A stretch of 18,970 bases of DNA from Desulfobacteraceae bacterium (GCA_022712835.1 JAFLJU010000111.1:1-18970), one strand, 5' to 3'; numbered from the stretch's first letter, positions 1 to 8,403 are shown. Notes: generated by a model from the sequence alone, not told the origin. A program made the numbers and translations.

Positions 1-62
1 ATCCGGATAAAATGTTTGATTTTTTATGGGTATTGAATTTAACTTGAGTGTACAAAAATTTC

Positions 63-82
63 CTCCACATTTTTGAGTGGAG
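63..82 (-). terminator. Possible intrinsic terminator (minus strand)
   Basis: A 6-bp perfect stem, CTCCAC (63-68) and GTGGAG (77-82), encloses an 8-base loop. Reading on the minus strand, the stem is followed by GAAA and then five T residues (complement of 54-58). It lies just beyond the stop of the minus-strand GrpB-like remnant, so it may be that gene's old terminator. The stem is short and the T-run is modest, so this is tentative. Confidence 0.35.
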
Positions 83-114
83 AGAAATATATCAGAAAAA
101 AATCGTTCTGTCTA

Positions 115-408
115 TCACTTTATATGTCGCTGTAGTGATAGTTTATCTGTATTCAATCTCACTGCAATCTCCTCATGGTGTTTTACAAATGCATCTTTTC
201 CATTACAATACTTGCCAATGTCATTATTGCTTTGCTCAACGACTCTTTTCTTTAAAGCGGCATACTCTCTTACAACATCTGGGTTTAATGAATGTAAAGC
301 AGCGCTCCTGGTCGCCACCGGATCTGTTTGGCAGAACCTTGAATGCACATGCAAAATATCGTATAGTGCCCCAGGATTAACTGATTTGTAAGTATCAAAT
401 TTTTATCA
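115..408 (-). pseudogene. Decayed GrpB/UPF0157-family fragment (C-terminal part)
   Basis: Translated on the minus strand, the last ~60 residues before the TGA at 115-117 resemble the C-terminal end of GrpB/UPF0157 proteins. The similar parts are NPDVVREYAALKKRV (a 'HP.. a.eYa.lK..L' helix), then NNDIGKYCNGKDAFV (the 'nDi..Y..gKd.Fi' signature). The GrpB core that should precede this, about 100 residues with an HHIGSTAVPG-type motif, is absent. The frame stays open to a stop at 427-429, with ATG at 408 and TTG at 354 as possible starts, but residues upstream of ~330 do not fit the family well. A complete member is about 170 residues; at most ~97 codons are open here. I therefore read it as a truncated relic next to the metF-like gene. 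The family function is poorly defined. Recognition is by eye only. Confidence 0.5.
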
Positions 409-420
409 TCGGAGTTATGC

Positions 421-1278
421 ATGGGACTATCTGAGAAATTCAATAAAAAATTCATCATCACCACAGAGCTTGGCCCTGTTCAAGGCGTGAATACAGAGGC
501 CGCCCTGGAAAAAGCATCGGCCTATCTTCCCCTGGACGGCATCAATATCCATGATTGCCCCATGGGAAATCTAAGGATCAATTCAATTGCCATGGGCAGC
601 CTTATTCAAAATCAACTAAAAACAGATGCCATCCCCCATTTCACCTGCCGGGACCGCAGTCTTCTGGGCACCCAGGCAGATCTTCTCGGGGCCCATGCCA
701 TGGGCATCCGCCATATTCTGGTGACCACAGGGGATCCCCCAAAGCACGGACCTTACCCGTCCAAGGCGGTTTATGATTATAATACCTTTGATCTGGCCCG
801 GCTAATCAAAAAGATGAACAACGGCCTGGATTATAATGAAAAGGAATTTGGCGGCAATACGGATTTTTGTATTTCATGCACAGCCATGCCCACCGCCAAA
901 AAAATAGATGCAGAGCTTGAGCGGATGATTAAGAAAATTGATGCGGGTGCTGATTATTTCCAAACCCAGGTGGTTTATGATGTTGAGAAAACCATCCGCT
1001 TTCTGAAAGAGGCCAAGAAATTTGGGAAACCAATTCTGGTTGGCCTCATGCCGTTAAAAAGTGTTAAAATGGCCAGATTCATGACCCAGCATGTGGATGG
1101 AATTGATGTACCCGATGACGTGATTGACCGCATGGAAACAAAAGGCGACACAGGCATTGACATCACCTGCGATTTCATCAAAGAAATCATCTGCCATGCC
1201 GACGGTATCCATATTATGGCTATGGGAGATGTGGCTGGCACCAACAAAATAATTGAATACACCAACAAACTGCTCTAA
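421..1278 (+). CDS. Methylenetetrahydrofolate reductase-like protein (MetF family)
   Basis: This 285-residue protein has the layout of the flavin-dependent MetF TIM-barrel family, which interconverts 5,10-methylene-THF and 5-methyl-THF in the cytoplasm. Glu16 in ITTELGP matches the catalytic glutamate position of the family. HFTCRDRS (about 73-80) takes the place of the usual H.TC...S strand. VTTGDPPKHGPYP (101-113) corresponds to the L.GDPP loop that binds flavin and folate. QTQVVYD (about 181-187) and the C-terminal GIHIMAMGD also fit. The length is close to the ~290 residues usual for bacterial MetF. The ATG has GGAG six bases upstream. In acetate-oxidising sulfate reducers such an enzyme would serve the Wood-Ljungdahl methyl branch or methionine synthesis. 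This copy has no pathway neighbours, so its exact role is open. The gene stands alone and converges with the M24 peptidase gene. Confidence 0.82.
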   Translation: MGLSEKFNKKFIITTELGPVQGVNTEAALEKASAYLPLDGINIHDCPMGNLRINSIAMGSLIQNQLKTDAIPHFTCRDRSLLGTQADLLGAHAMGIRHILVTTGDPPKHGPYPSKAVYDYNTFDLARLIKKMNNGLDYNEKEFGGNTDFCISCTAMPTAKKIDAELERMIKKIDAGADYFQTQVVYDVEKTIRFLKEAKKFGKPILVGLMPLKSVKMARFMTQHVDGIDVPDDVIDRMETKGDTGIDITCDFIKEIICHADGIHIMAMGDVAGTNKIIEYTNKLL

Positions 1279-1296
1279 ACCCGTTCACCTGACGAT

Positions 1297-1354
1297 ATGG
1301 CCCGGGTCTCGGGCCATTTAGCCCGGACATTTCATGAGAAGTGAAATATCCGGG
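1297..1354. terminator. Two consecutive hairpins between convergent genes
   Basis: Hairpin 1 has a perfect 8-bp stem, ATGGCCCG (1297-1304) with CGGGCCAT (1310-1317), around a 5-base loop. Hairpin 2 pairs CCCGGA-c-ATTTCA (1322-1334) with TGAAAT-a-TCCGGG (1342-1354). That is 12 paired bases with one internal mismatch and a 7-base loop. They fill the 95-bp gap between the stops of the metF-like gene (+) and the M24 gene (-), where a bidirectional terminator is expected. Neither has a long T-run, so they may also act as 3' RNA-end stabilisers. Confidence 0.6.
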
Positions 1355-1373
1355 TTAGGGAAAACACCTCACC

Positions 1374-2609
1374 CTATAACACCGTGATGGTGTCCGGATA
1401 TCGGGTCAAAGACTCAAGACCGGTTTCCGTAACCAGGAGGGTGTTTTCTATTCCCACCACCCCTTTACCCGGGAAAACCACCTTGGGCTCAAGGGCAATG
1501 AGCATCCCGGGGGAAAGGGCCAGGGTCTGACCCTTGGCAATAAAAGGAAACTCGTCCAGCTCAATGCCCAACCCGTGTCCTGTGAACCGTATCTTTGGGT
1601 CGGCAGCGCCCATGAAATTATCCTTGTATCCCTTTTGATTTGCCATACTCATCATGGTTTCATAGATCTCCCCGGTAACGGTTCCAGGCAGGGCTTGTTT
1701 TTTAACGGTTTCCTGGATTTCAAGCATGGCTTCGTGTGCCAGTTGCAACTCCTGTGAAATTTCCCCCAGGGAAAAAATCCGGGCGTGGTCACTCAGATAT
1801 CCATCCAGGGCAAACACATAGTCCACCAAAATAGGTTCATTGGGTTTCATCACCGCAAAGGAGGGCCCCTGGCCCACATTAGGGTTCATCCCGGCTCCTC
1901 CCGTGGGGGATGCAAAGGCACCGGGAACTGCGGCACCTGCACCACACATGATATGCCCATAAAACAAATAATTATCCCACATGCGCATGCGGATCAACCC
2001 CTGGTGCCCCAGCTTTCTGGCATGGGCCTCCAGCAGCCCGGCAAACTCAACTTCTGTGATTCCTTGTCGAAGAAAATCCGGCACCTTGGCCGCCACCTGA
2101 TCTGCCAGGACAGAGGCTTTTTTCACACAATTGATTTCAAACTCGGATTTAACGGCCCGCTGGAGTCGAATTTGAGTAGAAATATCAAAAATTTTTGACC
2201 CCGAAAAGATCTGGCTGAACAAAAAAAACTGGTTGGTGGGCATCACATCCAGCTCCAGCCCCAGCTTGTCCGGAAGTGAAAGGTTCAGCCCTTTCAGGAT
2301 ATCGGGAATTTTTTTAGGGCTAATCAAAGATAGGATCTGTTTGAGGCCGGATTCTTCCCTTGCCCGGTGCAAATCCTTGAAGACCATAAAGACAGGGTCC
2401 CCCTGGACCGGGACATAGAGCCATCCCTGCTGGGTGGTGCCAGTATAATAAAAGAGATCTGCTTTCTGGACAATAAGCACCCCACCAATATCAAGGGAGG
2501 CAAGTGTTTTTTGAAGCCCGGCAATTCTTGTTTCAAGCTCTGATGCAGGGATAAGCCGGGTGTAGCAGTTAACGCCTTCGTCTGACAGATTTTTCATTGT
2601 CTGCTCCAT
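1374..2609 (-). CDS. M24-family metallopeptidase (Xaa-Pro aminopeptidase/dipeptidase-like)
   Basis: The 411-residue protein has an N-terminal creatinase-like domain (about 20-150) and a C-terminal 'pita-bread' M24 domain (about 155-405). All five metal ligands are visible: Asp263 (LVDYV), Asp274 (LSDHARIF, the standard 11-residue spacing), His345 (GHGLG), Glu374 (ALEPK) and Glu388 (GIENT). Such enzymes remove or split residues before proline, in the cytoplasm with Mn or Co; true substrate is not predictable here. I chose ATG at 2609 because AAGGAG ends six bases upstream. Starts farther out (ATG 2630, TTG 2636) lack a comparable site. It is last in a minus-strand series but separated from hbd by a terminator-like hairpin, so it may be transcribed separately. 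The link to acyl-CoA metabolism is positional only. Confidence 0.85.
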   Translation of the reverse strand: MEQTMKNLSDEGVNCYTRLIPASELETRIAGLQKTLASLDIGGVLIVQKADLFYYTGTTQQGWLYVPVQGDPVFMVFKDLHRAREESGLKQILSLISPKKIPDILKGLNLSLPDKLGLELDVMPTNQFFLFSQIFSGSKIFDISTQIRLQRAVKSEFEINCVKKASVLADQVAAKVPDFLRQGITEVEFAGLLEAHARKLGHQGLIRMRMWDNYLFYGHIMCGAGAAVPGAFASPTGGAGMNPNVGQGPSFAVMKPNEPILVDYVFALDGYLSDHARIFSLGEISQELQLAHEAMLEIQETVKKQALPGTVTGEIYETMMSMANQKGYKDNFMGAADPKIRFTGHGLGIELDEFPFIAKGQTLALSPGMLIALEPKVVFPGKGVVGIENTLLVTETGLESLTRYPDTITVL

Positions 2610-2643
2610 GGGATTCTCCTTGAACTTCATGGTCAAAAAATCA

Positions 2644-2690
2644 AAAAGCTACAGAAGACCTGGTATAAATGCCAGCCTGCCATAGCTTTT
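2644..2690 (-). terminator. Hairpin with T-rich tail after the dehydrogenase gene
   Basis: An 8-bp stem, AAAAGCTA (2644-2651) with TAGCTTTT (2683-2690), encloses an inner CTGG/CCAG stem. Read on the minus strand, the structure runs straight into TTTTTGATTTTTT. It sits between the stop of the 3-hydroxybutyryl-CoA dehydrogenase gene (2722) and the start of the M24 gene (2609), so it could end the icmF-thiolase-hbd transcript. The long loop makes it an imperfect intrinsic terminator. Confidence 0.45.
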
Positions 2691-2721
2691 CAATGAGATC
2701 TATAAAATAAAAACTTATACT

Positions 2722-3573
2722 TTATTTGTAATCATAGAACCCTTTTCCGGTTTTCCGGCCAAGCCAGCCAGCTTCAACATATTTTCTCAGCAACGGACAG
2801 GGTCTGTACTTGGAATCCTTAAACCCTTCATAGAGGGTTTCCATGATGGCAAGGCAGGTGTCCAGACCGATGAGATCGGCCAGGGCCAGAGGTCCCATGG
2901 GGTGATTCATGCCAAGTTTCATCACCGTATCGATATCCTCTACTTTTCCCACGCTCTGATAGACGCAAAAGATGGCTTCATTGATCATGGGCATGAGGAT
3001 TCTATTGGCAATAAATCCGGGGAAATCATTGGCTTCGGCCGGGGTTTTGCTAAATTTTTCACACAACTCCCAGGTCAAATCAAAGGTTTCCTTGGAGGTG
3101 GCAATTCCCTTGATCACTTCCACCAATTTCATCACCGGCACAGGATTCATGAAATGCATGCCGATCACCTTGTCGGGACGGGAAGTTCTGGCGGCAATTC
3201 TGCCGATGGGAATGGACGAGGTGTTGGTGGATAAAATCACATGGGGGGGGCAAATTTTGTCCAGGTCCTCAAAAATCTTGAATTTCAGATCTTCTCGTTC
3301 CACTGCAGCTTCCACAACAAAATCAACCCCGGCCATGTCGTTAAGATCCGTGGTGGTCTCAATCCGGCTTAAAATGGCCTCTTTTTGATCCGCATCCAAT
3401 TTACCCTTGGAGATCATCCGGTCCAGATTTTTGGCAATATTGGCCATGCCTTTATCACAAAAATCTTGTTTGATATCGCTCATCAACACCTTAAGCCCGC
3501 TGGCAGCAACCACCTGGGCAATCCCATTGCCCATTTGACCAGAACCGATCACACCAAATTTTTCAACACCCAT
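2722..3573 (-). CDS. hbd: 3-hydroxybutyryl-CoA dehydrogenase
   Basis: This 283-residue protein oxidises (S)-3-hydroxybutyryl-CoA to acetoacetyl-CoA with NAD(P), or works in reverse. The N-terminal Rossmann fold shows GVIGSGQMGNGIAQ (7-20). VDFVVEAAVERE and STNTSS follow. The catalytic HFMNP contains His140, with Glu152 nearby and Asn190 in GFIANRILMP. The C-terminal dimer domain ends with the family-typical GRKTGKGFYDY. The length matches the stand-alone Hbd/PaaH class (~280). The ATG is preceded by AAAGGAG with good spacing. It lies 154 bp downstream of the thiolase gene, whose product handles the next metabolite, so the two probably act in series in butyryl-CoA oxidation. Crotonase and acyl-CoA dehydrogenase are not in the window. 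Confidence 0.95.
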   Translation of the reverse strand: MGVEKFGVIGSGQMGNGIAQVVAASGLKVLMSDIKQDFCDKGMANIAKNLDRMISKGKLDADQKEAILSRIETTTDLNDMAGVDFVVEAAVEREDLKFKIFEDLDKICPPHVILSTNTSSIPIGRIAARTSRPDKVIGMHFMNPVPVMKLVEVIKGIATSKETFDLTWELCEKFSKTPAEANDFPGFIANRILMPMINEAIFCVYQSVGKVEDIDTVMKLGMNHPMGPLALADLIGLDTCLAIMETLYEGFKDSKYRPCPLLRKYVEAGWLGRKTGKGFYDYK

Positions 3574-3593
3574 TTTGTCTCCTTTTTCCTGTC

Positions 3594-3609
3594 CCCCATT
3601 TTCATGGGG
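3594..3609 (-). promoter_or_regulatory. Hairpin just upstream of the hbd ribosome-binding site
   Basis: A perfect 6-bp stem, CCCCAT (3594-3599) with ATGGGG (3604-3609), has a 4-base loop. On the minus strand it lies just before the AAAGGAG of hbd, in the thiolase-hbd gap. It could stabilise a processed 5' end of hbd mRNA or attenuate read-through from the thiolase gene. The structure is seen directly; the role is inferred. Confidence 0.4.
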
Positions 3610-3638
3610 AACAGCATATTATTTTAATAATTTTTTAT

Positions 3639-3712
3639 ATCCGTTTTTTATTATCCGTTTTTCTTTGTCAATTTTAAATCAACAGTATAGATCTACAGTA
3701 TAAAATCAACAG
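3639..3712. repeat. Cluster of short direct repeats in the thiolase-hbd gap
   Basis: Three pairs of short exact repeats occur in 74 bp of AT-rich sequence: ATCCGTTTTT at 3639-3648 and 3653-3662 (14 bp apart), ACAGTATA at 3682-3689 and 3695-3702 (13 bp apart), and AAATCAACAG at 3676-3685 and 3703-3712 (27 bp apart). A minus-strand TTGACA (complement of 3667-3672) lies among them but has no clear -10 partner at normal spacing. They could be regulator sites or simple slippage products. Confidence 0.4.
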
Positions 3713-3727
3713 ATTCCAACCTAAAAA

Positions 3728-4903
3728 TTAGCGAGTAATAATCAGGGCTACGGCCTCTCCACCCCCCAGACAAAGAGAGGCAAGCCCCGTCTTTGCATCC
3801 TGCTTTCCCATTTCATGGATCAAGGTGGTTAAGACCCGGGCACCTGAACCGCCGATGGGATGTCCCAGGGCCACGCTGCCGCCGTTGACATTCACTTTTT
3901 CAATATTTAAGTCCAACACCTTGTTGATCCCGACGGAAGTGCCAGCAAAAGCTTCGTTGATCTCAAAAAGATCCACATCAGAAATACTGATACCCTGTTT
4001 TTTTAACACCTTGGGGATAGCGTAAATGGGAGCCATCAAAACATATTTCATGTCAATGCCAAAGGAAGCCTGGGCACCTATTTCTGCCAGAATGGTACAA
4101 CCCAGTTCCTTGGCCTTTTTCTCACTCATGACCACAAGGGCTGCCGCACCATCGGAAATGATGGAGGCATTTCCGGCGGTGCCCACCCCGTCCTTTTTAA
4201 AGGCCGGTTTCATCTTGCTTAAAAATTCATAGCTGGAATTCTGGGGGCATTCATCTGTATCAAAAATTAAGGGTTCTCCCTTTCTCTGGGGTATAGATAC
4301 CGGTACAATCTCATCCTTGAACCGGCCAGCAGCCACGGCTGCATTGGCCCGTTCATAGGAGGTTGCCGCAAGCCTATCCTGGTCTTCCCGGGTCACTTCC
4401 CAGCGTTCACAGCAAAGCTCATTGGACATACCCATGTGGAAATCGTTGACAATATCCCAGAGCCCGTCGTGGACCATATGGTCTTCAATCTTTCCCGGCC
4501 CCATGCGGTGTCCCCACCGGGCCTTTTCCATGTAATAGGGAGCCATGCTCATATTTTCCATACCACCGGCCACCACCACATCGGCATCCCCGCATTGGAT
4601 TGCATGGGCTGCCAGCATCACCGCCTTGAGGGATGATCCGCAAACCTTATTAATGGTAATGGCTTCAACTTCCCAGGGAAGCCCTGCTTTGACAACGGCT
4701 TGTTTGGCCGGGTTCTGGCCGTAACCGCATGGCAAAACCATCCCCATGATACATTCATCAACCTGTGATTGCTCTATATTGGCCCGTTTAATGGCCTCTT
4801 TGATCACAATAGCACCAAGATCAGTTGCACCTATTTTGCTCAATGTCCCGCCAAAACTTCCCAGGGGGGTCCGTGTTGCACTGACGATAACGGCTTTATT
4901 CAT
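3728..4903 (-). CDS. Acetyl-CoA C-acetyltransferase (thiolase)
   Basis: This 391-residue protein is a biosynthetic/degradative type II thiolase that cleaves acetoacetyl-CoA with CoA to two acetyl-CoA, or condenses them. The three catalytic motifs are intact: Cys88 in NKVCGSSLKA, His348 in GHPIGGSGAR, and Cys378 in CLGGGEAVA. NEAFAG is also present. The length equals the family norm (~392). ATG at 4903 follows GAGGAG at suitable distance. It lies between icmF (128 bp upstream) and hbd (154 bp downstream), all on the minus strand, which fits the last step of butyryl-CoA oxidation. Many thiolases accept longer 3-ketoacyl-CoA, so chain-length preference is not certain, but the C4 partner genes favour acetoacetyl-CoA. 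Confidence 0.95.
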   Translation of the reverse strand: MNKAVIVSATRTPLGSFGGTLSKIGATDLGAIVIKEAIKRANIEQSQVDECIMGMVLPCGYGQNPAKQAVVKAGLPWEVEAITINKVCGSSLKAVMLAAHAIQCGDADVVVAGGMENMSMAPYYMEKARWGHRMGPGKIEDHMVHDGLWDIVNDFHMGMSNELCCERWEVTREDQDRLAATSYERANAAVAAGRFKDEIVPVSIPQRKGEPLIFDTDECPQNSSYEFLSKMKPAFKKDGVGTAGNASIISDGAAALVVMSEKKAKELGCTILAEIGAQASFGIDMKYVLMAPIYAIPKVLKKQGISISDVDLFEINEAFAGTSVGINKVLDLNIEKVNVNGGSVALGHPIGGSGARVLTTLIHEMGKQDAKTGLASLCLGGGEAVALIITR

Positions 4904-5031
4904 CGGGGTTTTCTCCTCAATTTTTATACTATAAATTTCTAAAATTTCTTTATCTTAAAAGATATATTTTCATATTATCTATTTTAGATTATTTTTATAA
5001 ATGCTGTATTCTCCCACAAAATTTGGGATTC

Positions 5032-8000
5032 TTACATATTTCTTCTATATTTTCCACCCACTTCATACAAAGCCTGGGTGATGGTGCCCAAAGAACAGCA
5101 TTTAACGGCTTCCATGAGCTGGGCAAACATGTTTCCACCGTTAAGCGCTGTCTGCTTCAAGGCCTCAAGGGCCTGGGTGGATTCATCCACATGAAGCGTT
5201 TTAAAGGATGCCAGCCGTTCCAGTTGGGCGTCTTTCTGATCGTTGGTGGCCCTGGACAATTCCAAATGGTTGGCCATTTCCGCATAGTCGGCATCCGGGT
5301 CTTCAAAGGTATTCACCCCGACGAGGGGTAACTCACCTGAATGCTTCAGATGCTCGTAGTGCATGGATTCTTCCTGGATTTTGCCCCGCTGATAACCGGT
5401 TTCCATGGCACCCAGAACCCCGCCCCGTTCCGTAATCCGATCAAACTCAACCAAAACCGCCTCTTCCACCAGATCTGTCAACTCATCCACGATAAAGCTT
5501 CCCTGGAGGGGATTCTCATTTTTAGCAAGTCCCCATTCCCGATTGATGATGAGCTGGATGGCAAGAGCCCTTCGTACTGATTCTGCCGAAGGCGTGGTGA
5601 TGGCCTCGTCAAAAGCGTTGGTATGAAGGCTGTTGCAATTGTCATAGATGGCACACAACCCTTGTAGGGAGGTCCTGATGTCATTGAATTGAATATCCTG
5701 GGAATGCAGGGATCGGCCCGATGTCTGGATATGGTACTTAAGTTTCTGGGATTTTTCATTCCCCCCATATTTATGCCGCATGGCCACAGCCCAAATCCGT
5801 CTTGCCACCCGTCCGATCACCGTGTATTCTGGATCCATGCCATTGGAGAAGAAAAAGGACAGGGAGGGAGCAAACTCATTGATATCCATGCCCCGGGACA
5901 AATAATATTCCACATAGGTAAACCCGTTTGCCAGGGTCAGGGCCAATTGGGTAATGGGGTTGGCTCCGGCCTCGGCAATATGGTATCCGGAAATAGACAC
6001 CGAGTAAAAATTTTTCACCTGGTGATCAATAAAGTATTGCTGAATATCCCCCATCATCTTCAGGGCAAATTCAATGGAGAAAATACAGGTATTCTGACCC
6101 TGGTCTTCCTTTAAAATATCGGCCTGGACGGTTCCCCTGACATTGGACATGGCAAATTGTCTGATCTCTAAGGCTTCTGCTTCAGAAGGTTCGCAGCCCT
6201 TTTCCTGTCGAAATTTATCTGTCTGCTGCTCAATGGCCGTGTTCATGAACATGGCCAGCATCATGGGAGCGGGTCCATTGATGGTCATGGAGACCGAGGT
6301 GTTGGGAGCACATAAATCAAACCCGTCATAAAGCAGTTTCACATCATCCAGGGTACAGATACTCACCCCGGAGGTGCCTATTTTCCCATAGATATCCGGC
6401 CGGGGGTCTGGATCAAATCCGTAGAGGGTTACCGAATCAAAGGCTGTGGACAAGCGTTTGGCAGGATAACTCCCGGACAAAAGCTTGAATCTGCGGTTGG
6501 TATCGGCAGGCCCGCCCTCTCCTGCAAACATTCTGGTGGGATCTTCATCGGCCCGTTTCAAGGGGAAGACCCCTGCGGTATAAGGAAAATTGCCGGCAAA
6601 ATTTTCCTTGCGCATCCAGGCATATTGCTCTCCCGGGTCTATAAATCCCGGCAGGGCAATTTTGGGAATTTTTGAGTGGGACAAACTCTGGCTGTGCAGG
6701 GGTTGCCGAAACTCTTTATCCCTGACATGGTAAACCAGCTCATCCTTTTCATACATTTTGGAACAATGCAGATAATTCCCGATGAGCTCATCTGTTTCCC
6801 CGGCCACAAGAGCGCTTGCCTCTGCCAGGGCTTGTTTGAATATTTCCAACTCAGAAAAATTGCTATCTTTGAGAACCGTTGCCGTCTCCAACAGATGCCA
6901 TCGTTGTCTCACAGCTTTTGATTGGCTTTCAGATGTGGTGTGATATTCCCGGATGGTGTCGGCGATTTCCGCCAGATACCGGGTTCGTTCACCGGGAATA
7001 ATAATGGTTTTGGAAGAAGATTCCTTGCAATCGGTTCTGGGGAGCTTGGATTCGTATCGGATCTGTTTTTTCTCTTCAATCAAATCCAGAAGCCCGTGGT
7101 AGAGGGCCGTAATTCCGTCATCATTAAATTTAGAAGCAATGGTCCCAAACACCGGCAAATCCCTGGGGTCTTTATCCCAGGCTTTTTTATTTCGCTGAAC
7201 CTGTTTTCGCACATCCCGCAGGGCATCTTCAGACCCTTTCTTCTCGTATTTATTCACCACCACGATGTCGGCATAATCCAGCATATCGATCTTTTCCAAC
7301 TGGGAAGGGGCACCAAACTCTGCCGTCATCACATAGATGGACATGTCCACCAGATCCACCACCCGGGAATCCCCCTGGCCAATGCCCGCGGTCTCCACAA
7401 GGATGATGTCATAGCCTGCCGCCTTGGCCACGGCGACGGCATGGGGAAGAGCCTCGGGCAATTCTGTCTGGGAACGCCGGGTGGCAAGGGACCGCATATA
7501 CACCCGTCCCGTTTCTATGGAATTCATGCGAATCCTGTCCCCTAAAAGCGCGCCCCCGGTCTTGCGCCGGGAGGGATCACAGGAAATGATGGCGATGTTC
7601 ACATGGGGCAGATCCCGCAGAATCCGGTTGATCAATTCATCGGTCAAAGAAGATTTTCCCGCACCGCCGGTCCCGGTGAGCCCGATAATAGGGATATCCC
7701 GACTGTCTGCCACCTCGTTGATCCGGCCCATGATCCCGGCAAGTTTGTCCTTATCAAAAGCGCAGGCTTCCTGAACCGCAGAAATAAAATTGGCTGTCAC
7801 ATATTTGTTGTCAATGGTAAGCGCTGAATAGTCCAGGGTGTCAAAATCCACCGACGGCTCATCCATGGTCTTAATCATGTCGTTGATCATTCCCTGGAGA
7901 CCCATTTGGGTACCATCTTCCGGGGAATAGATCCGGGAGACACCATAGGCATGAAGTTCATCCATTTCCGAAGGAATAATCACCCCGCCCCCCCCGCCAA

Positions 8001-8295
8001 AAATCCGGATACGGGATGCCCCCCGCTCTTTTAAGAGGTCCACCATGTATTTAAAGTATTCCACATGCCCCCCCTGGTAGCTGGAGACGGCGATTCCTTG
8101 TGCATCTTCTTCGATGGCTGCGTCCACCACTTCCTTTGCGGACCGGTTATGGCCGATATGGATCACCTCGACCCCGGAATCCTGCAAAATCCGGCGCATG
8201 ATATTGATGGAGGCATCATGGCCGTCAAAGAGCGAGGTGGCCGTTACGATTTTAACGGAATGGATGGGCTTATATACTTCGGGTTCTACGTTCAT
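5032..8295 (-). CDS. icmF: Fused isobutyryl-CoA mutase (IcmF): B12 domain, G-protein chaperone and mutase
   Basis: This 1087-residue cytoplasmic enzyme rearranges isobutyryl-CoA and n-butyryl-CoA with adenosylcobalamin. Residues ~12-145 form the B12-binding domain, with DGHDAS holding lower-ligand His26 and a GGGGG turn near 100-104. Residues ~195-420 are a MeaB-like GTPase that loads and protects the cofactor: P-loop GTGGAGKS (208-215), DPSR (240-243), ETAGIGQGDS (301-310) and NKYE (348-351). Residues ~550-1080 are the mutase barrel (NFPYTAGVFPLKR, RMFAGEGGPADTN, STAFDSVTLYG). By my alignment Phe577 and Gln734 occupy the sites that are Tyr89 and Arg207 in methylmalonyl-CoA mutase. Phe/Gln is the isobutyryl-CoA mutase signature. 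The three-part fusion order and length are those of known IcmF proteins. GGAGAAGTC precedes the ATG. It is second in a minus-strand series after tetR. Activity on isovaleryl-/pivalyl-CoA is also known for IcmF. Confidence 0.95.
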   Translation of the reverse strand: MNVEPEVYKPIHSVKIVTATSLFDGHDASINIMRRILQDSGVEVIHIGHNRSAKEVVDAAIEEDAQGIAVSSYQGGHVEYFKYMVDLLKERGASRIRIFGGGGGVIIPSEMDELHAYGVSRIYSPEDGTQMGLQGMINDMIKTMDEPSVDFDTLDYSALTIDNKYVTANFISAVQEACAFDKDKLAGIMGRINEVADSRDIPIIGLTGTGGAGKSSLTDELINRILRDLPHVNIAIISCDPSRRKTGGALLGDRIRMNSIETGRVYMRSLATRRSQTELPEALPHAVAVAKAAGYDIILVETAGIGQGDSRVVDLVDMSIYVMTAEFGAPSQLEKIDMLDYADIVVVNKYEKKGSEDALRDVRKQVQRNKKAWDKDPRDLPVFGTIASKFNDDGITALYHGLLDLIEEKKQIRYESKLPRTDCKESSSKTIIIPGERTRYLAEIADTIREYHTTSESQSKAVRQRWHLLETATVLKDSNFSELEIFKQALAEASALVAGETDELIGNYLHCSKMYEKDELVYHVRDKEFRQPLHSQSLSHSKIPKIALPGFIDPGEQYAWMRKENFAGNFPYTAGVFPLKRADEDPTRMFAGEGGPADTNRRFKLLSGSYPAKRLSTAFDSVTLYGFDPDPRPDIYGKIGTSGVSICTLDDVKLLYDGFDLCAPNTSVSMTINGPAPMMLAMFMNTAIEQQTDKFRQEKGCEPSEAEALEIRQFAMSNVRGTVQADILKEDQGQNTCIFSIEFALKMMGDIQQYFIDHQVKNFYSVSISGYHIAEAGANPITQLALTLANGFTYVEYYLSRGMDINEFAPSLSFFFSNGMDPEYTVIGRVARRIWAVAMRHKYGGNEKSQKLKYHIQTSGRSLHSQDIQFNDIRTSLQGLCAIYDNCNSLHTNAFDEAITTPSAESVRRALAIQLIINREWGLAKNENPLQGSFIVDELTDLVEEAVLVEFDRITERGGVLGAMETGYQRGKIQEESMHYEHLKHSGELPLVGVNTFEDPDADYAEMANHLELSRATNDQKDAQLERLASFKTLHVDESTQALEALKQTALNGGNMFAQLMEAVKCCSLGTITQALYEVGGKYRRNM

Positions 8296-8327
8296 GACTT
8301 CTCCTTTTCAAAAAACCGAAAGTTTGA

Positions 8328-8354
8328 TTAGGCTAAACAAAGTTTATGTCCTAA
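8328..8354. promoter_or_regulatory. Nested palindrome upstream of icmF, candidate operator
   Basis: The core TAAAC-AAA-GTTTA (8334-8346) is a perfect 5+5 inverted repeat. It is framed by TTAGG (8328-8332) and CCTAA (8350-8354). It lies 33-59 bp upstream of the icmF start in the tetR-icmF gap. The AAAC-N3-GTTT core resembles the binding box reported for PsrA, a TetR-family fatty-acid-responsive regulator of Pseudomonas. Whether the neighbouring TetR protein uses it is an inference. Confidence 0.4.
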
Positions 8355-8403
8355 TTGTAGTGGCACATAAATATAAAAAAATAAATACATATTTTAAATA
8401 TTT

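Noticed and set aside
48..391. Plus-strand open frames at the left edge
   Set aside because: They lie opposite the GrpB-like remnant, have no recognisable features, and use no good start site.
2610..2636. Longer M24 peptidase starting at ATG 2630 or TTG 2636
   Set aside because: The extension contains the AAGGAG that serves ATG 2609, so it is the untranslated leader.
5013..5027. CCCA/TGGG hairpin after icmF as a terminator
   Set aside because: Only four base pairs and no T-run on the minus strand; too weak to call.
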